A stretch of 38,538 nucleotides of DNA from Nostoc sp. KVJ20 (GTDB lineage: Bacteria; Cyanobacteriota; Cyanobacteriia; Cyanobacteriales; Nostocaceae). Positions 24,938 through 33,863 of the stretch are shown here, piece after piece. The DNA lies in the NCBI RefSeq assembly GCF_001712795.1, contig NZ_KV757631.1, forward strand, positions 1 to 38,538, written 5' to 3'. The notes beneath the pieces are model-generated. The model saw only the letters and a program-made list of their open reading frames with translations, was not told the origin of the DNA and did not search any database. Position 1 is the first letter of the stretch. Each line of letters begins with the position of its first letter. Both the position numbers and the translations under genes were made by a program.

Positions 24938-26212
24938 TCAAAGTTTCAGGGGAAGGCTAATTTGAAAGGTAGAGCCTTGACCTAGAATACTATTTACAGT
25001 AATTTGCCCTCCGTATCGTTGCACAATTTGTTGAGCGATCGCAAGTCCGAGTCCAAAGCCGCCTGTTTGCCGAGATCGGACAGTATCTACACGATAAAAA
25101 CGATCAAATATATGTGGCAAATCACTGGATGGAATGCCAATGCCGTTGTCTTTGACCTGAATTACCGCAGAGTGAGACTGGGTAAAAAGATATAATTGCA
25201 CCTTACCATCTGCTGGTGTGTACTTGAAGGCATTAGTTAGTAGATTAATTACAGCTTGTTTGAGCAAATTAGCATCAGCTTTTAACATGATCGGATGCTC
25301 TGGAAGGTGAGCATCGAAATTGAGATTTTGAGCAGGAGCTTGAGTAGCAAAATCCTGAGCAAGCGATCGCAATATCTCACACAAGTCAACGGGTTTTAAT
25401 CCGGTTTCTGCAAGGGAGCCATTATGACGCGACAAAAAAAGCAGATCGTTGATCAGCGTACTCATGGACTTAGCAGTTTGGACGATATTTTGCAACCGCA
25501 ATCTTTGCTCCACGGGGTCTTCGGGGGGCATCAGGGCAACTTGGGCATTGCTCAATACCGTAGCAACGGGTGCGCGTAATTCATGAGAAGCATCGGCTGT
25601 AAATTGCTGCAATTGCTGATAAGCACGGAGGCTTGGGCGCATTGCCAACCCGCCCAAAAACCAACCTGTAATGCCAATTACACCAAAAGTCACGGGAACC
25701 CCGAAAGTTAAAAACAAGCGGGCTTGGTTTAGTCCAACGCGTAAAGAGTTCATTGGAACTGCCGTTTGGAAATAGCCAATTAGCACCTTACCTTCCAAAA
25801 TAGGAAGTGTAACTTGGCGAACCCAGGTTTTCGTAGTAGGCAACTCTGAGCTTATTGGTGCTTCTAATGTTTGAAATCCGGGTTCTGCGGTCAACTGTTT
25901 GCCACCCGATGAACCAACAAACTGCAAAAGTTGTTTATTAGAGTTATACCACCGCGCATACATTAGCCCGCCATTCAACGATGTATCACTTTCTACAGGA
26001 GTTTGGCCGCGCTGATTTCGCCATTGACTTTGATAAAGCGAGTATTGAGTTTTGGCAGCAAAGGTTTTACTTTGTGAAAAAAGTTCGTCATCAAAAACCC
26101 GCAACTGTTCTTCTACACTCAGACAATAGCCCACCCCTGCAAAAGCGAACAAAATTCCACCCATTGACAGGGCAAACCAGTGAGCGAGATTACGACGGCT
26201 ATGATCAAACAT
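24938..26212 (-). CDS. RppB-like sensor histidine kinase
   Basis: The 424-residue membrane sensor kinase has TM1 at about 11-31, an extracytoplasmic sensor of about 130 residues, TM2 at about 166-190, a short juxtamembrane region without obvious HAMP, then H210 in FTADASHELRAPVATVL and a full ATPase (LLTNAFKYT, DNGIGI, FDRFYRVD, GFGLGLAIAQQ). It pairs with the response regulator upstream; overall it resembles cyanobacterial RppB, a redox- or metal-responsive kinase. The start codon at 26212 has no visible SD because a ten-unit heptamer array ends about ten bases upstream. Confidence 0.85.
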   Translation of the reverse strand: MFDHSRRNLAHWFALSMGGILFAFAGVGYCLSVEEQLRVFDDELFSQSKTFAAKTQYSLYQSQWRNQRGQTPVESDTSLNGGLMYARWYNSNKQLLQFVGSSGGKQLTAEPGFQTLEAPISSELPTTKTWVRQVTLPILEGKVLIGYFQTAVPMNSLRVGLNQARLFLTFGVPVTFGVIGITGWFLGGLAMRPSLRAYQQLQQFTADASHELRAPVATVLSNAQVALMPPEDPVEQRLRLQNIVQTAKSMSTLINDLLFLSRHNGSLAETGLKPVDLCEILRSLAQDFATQAPAQNLNFDAHLPEHPIMLKADANLLKQAVINLLTNAFKYTPADGKVQLYLFTQSHSAVIQVKDNGIGIPSSDLPHIFDRFYRVDTVRSRQTGGFGLGLAIAQQIVQRYGGQITVNSILGQGSTFQISLPLKL

Positions 26213-26220
26213 TTGTCATT

Positions 26221-26290
26221 GGGCATTGGGCATTGGGCATTGGGCATTGGGCATTGGGTATTGGGTATTGGGCATTGGGTATTGGGCATA
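26221..26290. repeat. Ten-unit GGGCATT tandem array between regulator and kinase genes
   Basis: Exactly ten heptamers fill 26221-26290: seven read GGGCAT(T/A) and three GGGTATT. The array occupies most of the 112-base gap between the response-regulator stop and the kinase start and reaches to about ten bases from the kinase ATG. It is an STRR-type locus and is likely length-variable. Confidence 0.9.
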
Positions 26291-26324
26291 GTTATTAATT
26301 CTTATCCCCCTGCTCCCTAATGGC

Positions 26325-26999
26325 TTAGAAAGGCGGATTTATTCGATATCCCATTCGATGCACTGTTTCTATCCAATCTTTTACACCAATGGTTTGTAGG
26401 CGCTGGCGCAAGCGGCGAACTAAGGTAGTAACTGCGTTACTTTCTGGTTCCTCTCCGTAGCTCCAAAGGGCTTGCTCAATCTGGTTATGAGATAATACTT
26501 GGCGGGGATGACGCATTAAATATTCCATCAATTGAAACTCCCGGCTAGAAAGTTGAGTTGTCAATGAACCAAGTTCGAGCGTCAAACTGGATAAATGAAG
26601 TTGCAAATCGCCTAAGCTAAGTATATCTCCTTGCCACATAGGCGATCGCCTTCCTAGTGCCCGGACTCGTGCCAATAACTCTAGAACATCCACAGGCTTT
26701 ACTAAGTAATCATCGGCTCCAGCATCTAAACCCATTACTTTATCTAAAACCGTGTCTTTTGCCGTCAGCATCAATACAGGAGTCAGCTTACCTGCTCGTC
26801 GATATACTTGACACAATTCTACGCCACTGACTTTAGGCAACATCCAATCTAGAATCAGCAAGTCATAGTCTTTGCGAAAGGCAAACCATTGTGCTGTTTC
26901 CCCATCTGCGATCGCATCAACTGTATGCCCCACCTTTAATAATGCTGCCCGTAATGGCTCTAACTGCGATGAGTCATCTTCGACTAGTAAGATCAACAT
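26325..26999 (-). CDS. OmpR-family response regulator, RppA-like
   Basis: The 224-residue regulator has a receiver domain (1-115) with acidic pocket ED at 7-8, phospho-acceptor D51 (ILDWMLP), T79 and K101 (LVKPVD), and a C-terminal winged helix (about 130-224; LSSREFQLMEYLMRHPRQVLS, then ESNAVTTLVRRLRQRL with VHRMGYRI). All phosphorylation residues are intact. It is upstream of its presumed kinase on the minus strand and divergent from the small membrane protein at 27099. Resemblance to RppA (with RppB) is from domain pattern and memory, so the signal it follows is not established. Confidence 0.88.
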   Translation of the reverse strand: MLILLVEDDSSQLEPLRAALLKVGHTVDAIADGETAQWFAFRKDYDLLILDWMLPKVSGVELCQVYRRAGKLTPVLMLTAKDTVLDKVMGLDAGADDYLVKPVDVLELLARVRALGRRSPMWQGDILSLGDLQLHLSSLTLELGSLTTQLSSREFQLMEYLMRHPRQVLSHNQIEQALWSYGEEPESNAVTTLVRRLRQRLQTIGVKDWIETVHRMGYRINPPF

Positions 27000-27098
27000 C
27001 CCATTTGCTCAGGTTGCCGTAATTTTTCTTTGCTAATTTTAGATTAAGGTAAAAGGATGACGCAAAAGTGACGGGAAACACTCAACCTGATACCTTCC

Positions 27099-27491
27099 AT
27101 GCAGCAACTTCAATTTTTTCAAGCGTTGCGATCGTTAGGCTTTGTGTTTTGGTTGTCCTTGCCGTTGATTGGATTAGTTTTTTGGCTAGGGAGCAGTTTT
27201 GTTGGAGATCGGATTTTAAGTCGCTCCAATATCACCAAAAAATATCTGCTAGCAGACACCCAATCGGCACGACAGATTATGAAAAGGATAGTAGCGATCA
27301 AAGTCGAAGTTTTCCCCGAAAAAGGAATTTCACGGGTGAACGTTAAAACTAACAACTCAGTTCTCACAAGGATAGTATTTGAATTTCCAATCACAGATAT
27401 AAGCCAACTTGAAACCGCTCTTAGTCAAGAGTTAGGCTTACCCCGCGATCGCGTTAAAGAATTAATAGTTGAATCTAATGCATTATTGTAG
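27099..27491 (+). CDS. Small membrane-anchored hypothetical protein
   Basis: No known family is recognised. The 130-residue protein has one N-terminal membrane helix (about 12-32, LGFVFWLSLPLIGLVFWLG) and a soluble alpha/beta domain of about 95 residues containing KRIVAIKVEVFPEKG, IVFEFPITDISQLETALSQELGLPRDRVKELI. It is divergent from the RppA-like gene, with 99 bases between the starts, so it may be a target of that regulator. ATG at 27099 is well placed; the upstream sequence has no strong SD. Confidence 0.65.
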   Translation: MQQLQFFQALRSLGFVFWLSLPLIGLVFWLGSSFVGDRILSRSNITKKYLLADTQSARQIMKRIVAIKVEVFPEKGISRVNVKTNNSVLTRIVFEFPITDISQLETALSQELGLPRDRVKELIVESNALL

Positions 27492-28259
27492 AGACGGCGA
27501 TTTATCGCAATACTGCTCGGATAAGCATTTTGAACTCGGAATTGGGTTTTGGAAAAAGGTTAAAGGTTAAAGGTTAAAGGGTAAAGGTTAAAGGTTTTTC
27601 TTTCCCCTTACCCCTTACCCTTTTCCCCAAAACCCGACAAGTATTGCGATTTATCGCGTCTTTGTGATTGAAAATTTTTTAGCCCTGGCAACTGGAAGTT
27701 GCGGTTATACAGACAAAACCCACCTCCGTGGGTTAAAAACCCTTGATTTTTGGCGTTGCTGAGTGGAAATATGAACTTGTATCACGCAGAGGCGCAGAGA
27801 GTAAGAGTTGAGAGGAGTTGATTTTTGCATTTCATATTCAAATTCAAGAAACGACTACCCAAATTCAAGAAACGACCACCCGAATTCAATAAACGACCAC
27901 CCGAATTCAATATATTTATTGCATAAATTCTCAAAACCTCACCTGAAACCTGATTTACTAAGGTTTTAGCTTTAGTTTTACCCCACCCTAACCATCACTG
28001 CGATTAACCCGGATTTCTCACCACATTTCGATTAAGCCTTGTACAGGGGAGCAGGGGAGAGTTCAAATACTAAGTTCTTTCCCCTCTGCCTCTCCTTGAC
28101 ATTTTTTTGTCATATTTATCCAATAAACTACAAAAAAGTAACGTAAATTTACTTTTATCTAAATAATTGACTGTTGATAGCGAACATTGGACTATTCATT
28201 GTTCACTTTCAACGGTTAATAATTAGCCCTTAACCCTCAGTAGCCCACCGTTAATCGCT
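27492..28259. other. Long intergenic region before the RND operon
   Basis: These 768 bases have no supported gene. Contents in order: a copy of the GGGTTTTGG...CCCCAAAACCC block with AAGGTTA heptamers (about 27535-27648), a repeat with hairpins GCAACTggaAGTTGC and AACCCAC-ctcc-GTGGGTT (27688-27734), a CGCAGAGGCGCAGAG motif (27785-27799), a 21-base tandem repeat (27841-27915), then AT-rich DNA that should hold the RND promoter. Confidence 0.6.
27841..27915. repeat. 21-base tandem repeat, three and a half units
   Basis: Units AATTCAAGAAACGACCACCCG start at 27841, 27862 and 27883, with a partial fourth at 27904. They differ by one or two bases each. The spacing is two helical turns, which suits a protein-binding array, but slippage is equally possible. 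Confidence 0.7.
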
Positions 28260-29609
28260 ATGGATACTTCTGAAACTGAAGTTTCAAAGGTTGAAACCCA
28301 ATCAGATAGTTCTGTGCCTTCTGAGTTAGCACCGACTCGCTCAGGTAAACCTTGGTTCTGGAGATTGCTGATTTCATTTTTGGCAACTGGTGGCATTATC
28401 CTCTGGCGGATGTTCGCTCCTGGTGGTACACCACCCTCTTCTGTGGCACAGCAGCAAGGGCCACCTCCAAAACCAATTGAAACAATCTCCCTCGCAACTG
28501 GGAGTGCTACCAGAAGTGTCCAGTTGTTGGGACAAGTAGAAGCCACTCAGCAGTCAACAATCCGCGCTCAAACTGGTGGAATTGTCAAGCAAATTTCAGT
28601 GCAACCAGGCGATCGCGTCAAAGTCGGAATGGCGATCGCTTTACTGGATGATACCGATCAGCAATTGGCAATTAGCCAAGCACGAGCGCAACTGGCACAA
28701 CAACGGAGCAATCTAGCACGTTTGGAAGTTGGCACTCGTCCTGAAATCATTGCTCAACGGCAAGCGGCTGTCACATCTGCGAAGGCGCGAGAACTGGAAG
28801 CACAGGATAACCTGAAACGCACTAGCGATCTTGTTAAAGAGGGTGCTTTATCTCAAAGATTGTTAGTGGAAGCCCAAGCACAATTGAATAACATTCAAGG
28901 AGAACGGTTAGAAGCTGAGGCAGAACTTGCCGAAGCGAAAGCTGGGCCGATTCAAGAAGAAATCGCCGCTCAACGGGCAAATGTAGAAGCAGCTAAAGCC
29001 ACCTTAGCTCAAGCAGAATTAGCCCAGCAGCGCACGCGGATTCTGGCATCGGAATCGGGAATAGTGCAGACTCGCCACATCAGCAATGGTGATTTGGTAC
29101 AAAGTTCTGGTGAAATTGTCACCTTAGTAGCAGGCGATCGCTTCGACATTTTCCTAGAGTTACCCGAAGAACTCAGTGGTAAAGTTACTCCAGGGATGAC
29201 AATCGATCTCACAACTCGCGCCCTACCTCAATGGAAACAACGCGCCACTATTACTGCTGTAGTCCCTTCTGCCAATACAGCCTCTCGTCGCCAGATGGTG
29301 CGTGTCCAAATTAACAAACCCCCGTCAGGATTAATACCAGGAATGGCGATCGCAGGTAACTTAAATATGCCCTCGAATCGCTCCAGCTTTGTGGTATCAC
29401 GAGATGCATTAACCAGAAGACAAAACGAGTGGTTAGTTTTTGCAGTTGCAGATGGCAAAGCTAAACAAATTCCAGTCGAGATGGTTTCTGACATGGGTAA
29501 AAATGTCGCAATTTATCATCCCACTTTACGCACCGGTCAACGCATTGTGCTACGTGGCGGTGATGGATTGCAAGATGGTGCGCCTGTAAAGATAGTTGAT
29601 CCAACTTGA
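28260..29609 (+). CDS. RND efflux periplasmic adaptor (membrane fusion protein)
   Basis: The 449-residue adaptor of the HlyD/AcrA type links an inner-membrane RND pump to an outer-membrane channel. An N-terminal membrane anchor (about 33-58) is followed by the first half of the lipoyl domain (GQVEATQQSTIRAQTGGIVKQISVQPGDRVKVG), a long alpha-hairpin coiled coil (about 140-265, Gln/Ala/Glu-rich), the second lipoyl half (RILASESGIVQTRHISNGDLVQ) and beta-barrel and proximal domains. The pump gene starts 271 bases downstream with a repeat in the gap. No lipobox is seen. The substrate is unknown. Confidence 0.9.
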   Translation: MDTSETEVSKVETQSDSSVPSELAPTRSGKPWFWRLLISFLATGGIILWRMFAPGGTPPSSVAQQQGPPPKPIETISLATGSATRSVQLLGQVEATQQSTIRAQTGGIVKQISVQPGDRVKVGMAIALLDDTDQQLAISQARAQLAQQRSNLARLEVGTRPEIIAQRQAAVTSAKARELEAQDNLKRTSDLVKEGALSQRLLVEAQAQLNNIQGERLEAEAELAEAKAGPIQEEIAAQRANVEAAKATLAQAELAQQRTRILASESGIVQTRHISNGDLVQSSGEIVTLVAGDRFDIFLELPEELSGKVTPGMTIDLTTRALPQWKQRATITAVVPSANTASRRQMVRVQINKPPSGLIPGMAIAGNLNMPSNRSSFVVSRDALTRRQNEWLVFAVADGKAKQIPVEMVSDMGKNVAIYHPTLRTGQRIVLRGGDGLQDGAPVKIVDPT

Positions 29610-29880
29610 AGGAGGCAGGAGGCAGGATAGCGCAGCGTTAGCGAGTCCGCGAGCGTCGGCAGAAGGCAGGAGGTTGTAATTTAGATGAGGCTTCAACCCA
29701 GTCTAATTCCAGTCCACCAAATCGTCCTACCTCTCTTGTTAAAACATAGGTTGCACCACGCTTCCATAGACTTCTTGCAGAAGTTGGTTAAAGAGGAAGA
29801 ATCGTCTCTTTCTCCTTTAACCTTTCCTTCAAAATACTGGAAACCCAGTTTAAATATGATTTTCTGAATTACCAATTAAT
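29610..29880. repeat. Repeat-containing spacer within the RND operon
   Basis: GGAGGCA heptamers flank a copy of the ATAGCGCAGCGTTAGCGA module (29627-29644) directly after the adaptor stop. A 60-codon frame at 29685-29867 has no homology signal and is not called. No terminator is obvious, so read-through to the pump is plausible. Confidence 0.5.
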
Positions 29881-32800
29881 ATGAATTTTATTGAAACCGC
29901 CGTTCGTTGGCGACATGGAACTTTTGTTTTGTTTTGCTTGCTAGCAATGTTCGGGGTATTCTCCCTACTGAGATTACCCCTAGAATTGCAACCAGGAGGC
30001 GATCGCCCGGAAATTACGATCACAACTACCTATCCCGGTGCAGGGCCAACAGAAGTAGAAGACCTGATTACCCGCCCCATTGAAGAACAAATGGAAGAGG
30101 TGCTAGGTGTCCAAGAAATTAGCAGTACTTCTCGTGCTGGACGCAGCAGCATCACTTTGGAATTTGCTCAAGATGCCAACGCCAGAGAACGGATGGTAGA
30201 TGTTCTCAACCGCTTGCAGCAGGTGGGAAGCTTACCGCCAGAAGCGCAGGAATCGAGTGTGGAACTGGTGGGTGGTAACAGTTCACCGATGATGTGGATT
30301 CCCTTTGATACCAAAGATGGATTTAAACCGGATGCAGACCGTTATCGAGACTTAGCAGAAGAAGTGGTGATTCCCCGTTTGCGGCGAGTCGAAGGAACTG
30401 GGCAGTTTTTGTTAGTGGGTGGACAAGAACGAGAAGTTGAGGTGAAAGTTGATCCGAAAGCATTAAGCGATCGCAATCTCGCAATTGGGGATGTAGTAAG
30501 AGTCCTTCAAGAAAACAACCGTGATATTCGGGGTGGGCCATTAATTCTCGGACGACGGGAATATCGAGTCCGCACAATCAGCCGATCGCAAGATTTGTCA
30601 CAAATTGAAGGTTTTGTGCTGCGACGCGACCAATCGGGCACTGTTTACTTGCGAGATGTCGCAACAGTCCAGATGGGACGCAAACCTCAAGATGGGGCGT
30701 TGGTGTTCAACGGCAAACCTGGGGCAGCAGTCGGTGTAATTCGGCAAATTGGGGCGAATGTACCAGAGGTGGCTAAAGGCATCCGCGCGGAAATTGCGGC
30801 ACTGCAAACTGAGTTTGACAAGCAAAATCAAGGTATTCGCTTTGTCTACAACTATGACGAGAGCCAGTATATCAATCAATCCATTGAATTTGTCCAAGGC
30901 AACTTAGTTAGTGGGGCGCTGTTAGCAACTATCGTCTTAGTTCTGTTCCTTGGCTCCATGCGTACCGTTGCAGTGGTGGCAATTACAATTCCCATTACAC
31001 TGATTATGGTGTTCATTGTCATGTCTGCATTTGGACGCACATTAAACATCATCAGTTTGGCGGGATTGGCGTTTGCAGTGGGTATGGTCGTAGATAATGC
31101 GATCGTTGTAATTGAGAATGTCTTTACCCACATGCAGCAAGGCAAAAGTGCCATGCGTGCAGCCATTGAAGGTACTCAGGAAGTTTGGGGCGCAATGCTT
31201 GGTTCCACCTTAACCAACGTAGTGGTATTTGTACCCTTGTTAATGGTGACGGGTGAAGCTGGGCAACTCTATGCTGATATGGCGATCGCTCTTTCTGCCT
31301 CTTCTTTATTCTCCCTGTTTGCGGCATTAACTTTAGTCCCAATGCTATCGGGCTTGTTCCTCAAACAATCGGAAGCCATGCAAATGATGCAGGGTGGTGA
31401 ATATCGGGGCGGCAATTGGTTTGAACGGATGGTGGCCAAAACCTCTGCGGTGTTTCGTCATTTCCAAACCAAACTGGAAAACTTTCTCGTCGCTACTGTT
31501 AGTTGGTCACTGGGACGTAAGCGGATTGGGCGCAGGTTAATTGTGCTGTCGATTCCGATCGTTTTACTCGTAACTAGTATTTTTCTCTTACCACCTGCCG
31601 ATTATCTACCCGAAGGAAATCGGAACTTAGTTGTATTGCGGGCCGAACCGTTACCGGGAACCAGTATACCCGAAGCGATTCGGCAATCTGAACCTGTGCA
31701 AAAATTTCTGCGATCACAACCAGAAGTTGAGCGGATCATGTATGTTGACCGTCCAGGGGCGCTGCGAGGTATTGCAACTATTTTAAAACCAGAATTTGCC
31801 ACGACTACCGGACTGGCTGATATGGTGGATCGGTTACGCGCCCAAAGTAGTAACTTTGCTGGATACCGCTTTGTCATCCCGACACGGATTTCTATATTCC
31901 GCGATCCGGGTAAAGAATTTGAAGTGGATATTGTTGGCGCTGATTTAAACCAAATTGGTGACTTAGAAAAGCAAATTACCGGCAAATTGCGATCGCTTCC
32001 AGGGGTGCAGAATGTGCGCTCAAATTTTGTCTTGGGTGCAGGAGAATTACAAGTGATTCCCAACCGCGAACGCATTGCCGAAGTAGGACTTTCGGAAGCA
32101 GAAATTGGTTCGATGGTCGAAGCAGCCTTGGGTGGTCGAGTTGTTTCCAATTACATTGATGGCAAAGAAGAACTAGATGTCTCAGTGGAACTACAAAATA
32201 CTGCTGTGGAAACGCCAGAACAACTGCGCCAATTGCCTTTATATGCACAAGGACGACAAGTGCAACTGGGGGATATTGCCGAAATCCGTGAAACTACGGG
32301 AGCCGATGCCATTAACCACGTCAATTTAGAGCGCTCAATTAGCCTCACTGTCACCCTTGCACCAGATGCCCCTCTTGCTACCCTGGTAGAACGTGCCGAA
32401 GAAGAAATTCTGGCTCCTTTACGTGCTAGTTTACCAACAGGTTATCGGCTAGAACTGGCAGGTTCCGCAGATCAGTTAGCAACAACTGTTGGTCAATTAG
32501 CTGCTGCATTTGCAGTTTCGATTTTGATTACTTACTTGTTGCTGGTGGCGTTATATCGCTCATTCCTGTACCCAGTAGTGATTATGGCAACAGTGCCGAT
32601 GGGTATGAGTGGCGCACTATTGAGTCTAGTAATCGCCAACATGATTCCGGGAATGAATGTGGCATTGGATATGATTACAGCCTTGGGATTTGTGATCCTT
32701 ACGGGTGTGGTTGTTAACAACGCCATTCTGCTGGTCGATCGCGCCTTGCAACTCCAGCAAGCAGGTGAGGATTATGATGCATCCTTATATAATGCGACAA

Positions 32801-33054
32801 GCGATCGCCTACGCGCGATTTTCATGTCTGCCGGCACTAGTGTCTTGGGAATGTTACCGCTAGCAGTTTTACCAGGACAGGGTTCAGAGTTATATCAGGG
32901 GTTAGGTATTGTCTTAACAGGTGGTCTGGCTTTTTCTACGATTTTGACACCTACTGTTGTACCCGCACTGATGGGTTTACTCCATGATATCTCTGGGCGG
33001 AAATCGCCGCGATCGCCAGCTGCAAAAAAGCCGGACAAACTAGCTACTAACTAG
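29881..33054 (+). CDS. RND efflux pump permease
   Basis: This inner-membrane pump of 1057 residues matches the normal RND length and has the twelve-helix, two-loop architecture. Landmarks are the N-terminal LPLELQPGGDRPEITITTTYPGA, TM4 with AFAVGMVVDNAIVVIENVF (the proton-relay position is D-N, the common variant outside the AcrB D-D group), the second-half TLAPDAPLATLVERAEEEILAPL, and GFVILTGVVVNNAILLVDRA near the end. It exports toxic compounds with proton exchange together with the upstream adaptor. No outer-membrane channel gene is nearby. The stop codon TAG (33052-33054) overlaps the left end of an inserted repeat element. No SD precedes ATG 29881. Confidence 0.93.
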   Translation: MNFIETAVRWRHGTFVLFCLLAMFGVFSLLRLPLELQPGGDRPEITITTTYPGAGPTEVEDLITRPIEEQMEEVLGVQEISSTSRAGRSSITLEFAQDANARERMVDVLNRLQQVGSLPPEAQESSVELVGGNSSPMMWIPFDTKDGFKPDADRYRDLAEEVVIPRLRRVEGTGQFLLVGGQEREVEVKVDPKALSDRNLAIGDVVRVLQENNRDIRGGPLILGRREYRVRTISRSQDLSQIEGFVLRRDQSGTVYLRDVATVQMGRKPQDGALVFNGKPGAAVGVIRQIGANVPEVAKGIRAEIAALQTEFDKQNQGIRFVYNYDESQYINQSIEFVQGNLVSGALLATIVLVLFLGSMRTVAVVAITIPITLIMVFIVMSAFGRTLNIISLAGLAFAVGMVVDNAIVVIENVFTHMQQGKSAMRAAIEGTQEVWGAMLGSTLTNVVVFVPLLMVTGEAGQLYADMAIALSASSLFSLFAALTLVPMLSGLFLKQSEAMQMMQGGEYRGGNWFERMVAKTSAVFRHFQTKLENFLVATVSWSLGRKRIGRRLIVLSIPIVLLVTSIFLLPPADYLPEGNRNLVVLRAEPLPGTSIPEAIRQSEPVQKFLRSQPEVERIMYVDRPGALRGIATILKPEFATTTGLADMVDRLRAQSSNFAGYRFVIPTRISIFRDPGKEFEVDIVGADLNQIGDLEKQITGKLRSLPGVQNVRSNFVLGAGELQVIPNRERIAEVGLSEAEIGSMVEAALGGRVVSNYIDGKEELDVSVELQNTAVETPEQLRQLPLYAQGRQVQLGDIAEIRETTGADAINHVNLERSISLTVTLAPDAPLATLVERAEEEILAPLRASLPTGYRLELAGSADQLATTVGQLAAAFAVSILITYLLLVALYRSFLYPVVIMATVPMGMSGALLSLVIANMIPGMNVALDMITALGFVILTGVVVNNAILLVDRALQLQQAGEDYDASLYNATSDRLRAIFMSAGTSVLGMLPLAVLPGQGSELYQGLGIVLTGGLAFSTILTPTVVPALMGLLHDISGRKSPRSPAAKKPDKLATN

Positions 33055-33187
33055 TACAGCACGGCGTAAATAAGCCACCCATTTTAAATGTCTGAAACCC
33101 TTGCAAACAATTAATTACGAATTACGTTAGCGCAGCGTTAGCGACGCAGGAGCGTCATTACGAATTACGAATTACGCCTTGCAGTAC
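33054..33187. mobile_element. MITE-like element, copy 2 (TA-flanked)
   Basis: The 134-base element has terminal inverted repeats GTACAGCACGGCGTAA and (rc) GTACTGCAAGGCGTAA, flanked by TA on both sides (33052-33053 and 33188-33189). It shares a 63-base identical core (33113-33175) with the copy at 23532-23698. No transposase is encoded; the TA target suggests mobilisation by an IS630-type enzyme. Confidence 0.7.
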
Positions 33188-33370
33188 TAAGGTATTCACT
33201 TTGTGGGAAAGCAACATATCTAAATGTTTATCTCATTCCTATGCTCTGCATAGGAATGGCTAGAGGCAGCAGTCCAGAAATTTTGATAAACGGAAAGCAC
33301 GAGGCAGAGGGCAGTTTTGCTTCTGCCTCGTGCTTCCTGAAAGTTAGTAATTATTATTCATTAACTATTT

Positions 33371-33586
33371 TAGGGTCTGCTGAATAATGATAAAACGTTG
33401 ATTTCTCAATGTTTTGGGGCTATTTTTGTAGAAACAGGTGCAAGTAAATTGGGGTATCAGGCTGAAAAATTTTGCATTTCTAATGGATTAGGTCACAAAA
33501 AAACACCAAAAATCACGATGAAACTATTGCCTGTTGCCTATTCCCTATTGCCTACCCCAGCCATCAGACTTTTTCAGCAAGCCCTA
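33371..33586. mobile_element. MITE-like element with GGG-CTGCTGAA ends
   Basis: The left end TAGGGTCTGCTGAATAA and the right end (rc) TAGGGCTTGCTGAAAAA form imperfect terminal inverted repeats of a 216-base unit, with TA as the outermost bases. The inside contains TTGCCTGTTGCCTATTCCCT-type heptamers but no transposase. A 64-codon frame inside is considered non-coding. Confidence 0.5.
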
Positions 33587-33608
33587 TTTTAAATATTTTT
33601 ACTATCTG

Positions 33609-33700
33609 CTTAACTGTCTTAACTGTCTTAACTGTCCACTTAAATGTCTTAACTGTCTTAATTGTCCACTTAAATGTCTTAACTGTCCATTTAATCGTCT
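33609..33700. repeat. CTTAACTGT / CCACTTAAATGT tandem repeat
   Basis: Nine-base CTTAACTGT units alternate with twelve-base CCACTTAAATGT units (order 9-9-9-12-9-9-12-9-12). The higher-order alternation suggests repeated duplication. The derived frame would be a Cys-Leu-Asn-rich repeat and is not called as a gene. Confidence 0.7.
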
Positions 33701-33863
33701 TATACTGCTATTGCATTTTATTGATAAAACTGAGATTATCTGTTTAATTAGATGACTACAAAGACAATAAATAGAGAAAAGTTTTAGTTTTTAATTAGGC
33801 TAAATAAATTTTACTGCCCTTGGTAATGTTTAACTAGCATATAAAGAATTGAGGTTGATTAAA

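Larger units (their letters stand above)
33188..33863. other. Repeat-rich intergenic region
   Basis: No gene is convincing here. It contains a palindrome ATTCCTATGC-tct-GCATAGGAAT (near 33237), a TA-flanked 33371-33586 element and a 9/12-base tandem repeat (33609-33700). The last 150 bases should carry the promoter for the small gene at 33864. Confidence 0.55.

Noticed and set aside
26221..26290. Tandem repeat taken as a possible CRISPR array
   Set aside because: Units are seven bases with no spacers between them. It is a heptamer array, and no cas genes are present.
29685..29867. Small open frame between the RND adaptor and pump
   Set aside because: It has no SD, no recognisable domain and lies in repeat-rich spacer; the opposite strand has an equally long frame.
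33398..33592. Small open frame ending in IRLFQQALF
   Set aside because: It lies inside and across the end of an inverted-repeat element, and its C terminus is encoded by heptamer repeats and the terminal repeat.
33534..33755. Cys-Leu-Asn-rich repeat protein frame
   Set aside because: The sequence is a direct reading of a 9/12-base tandem repeat, with no start signal.
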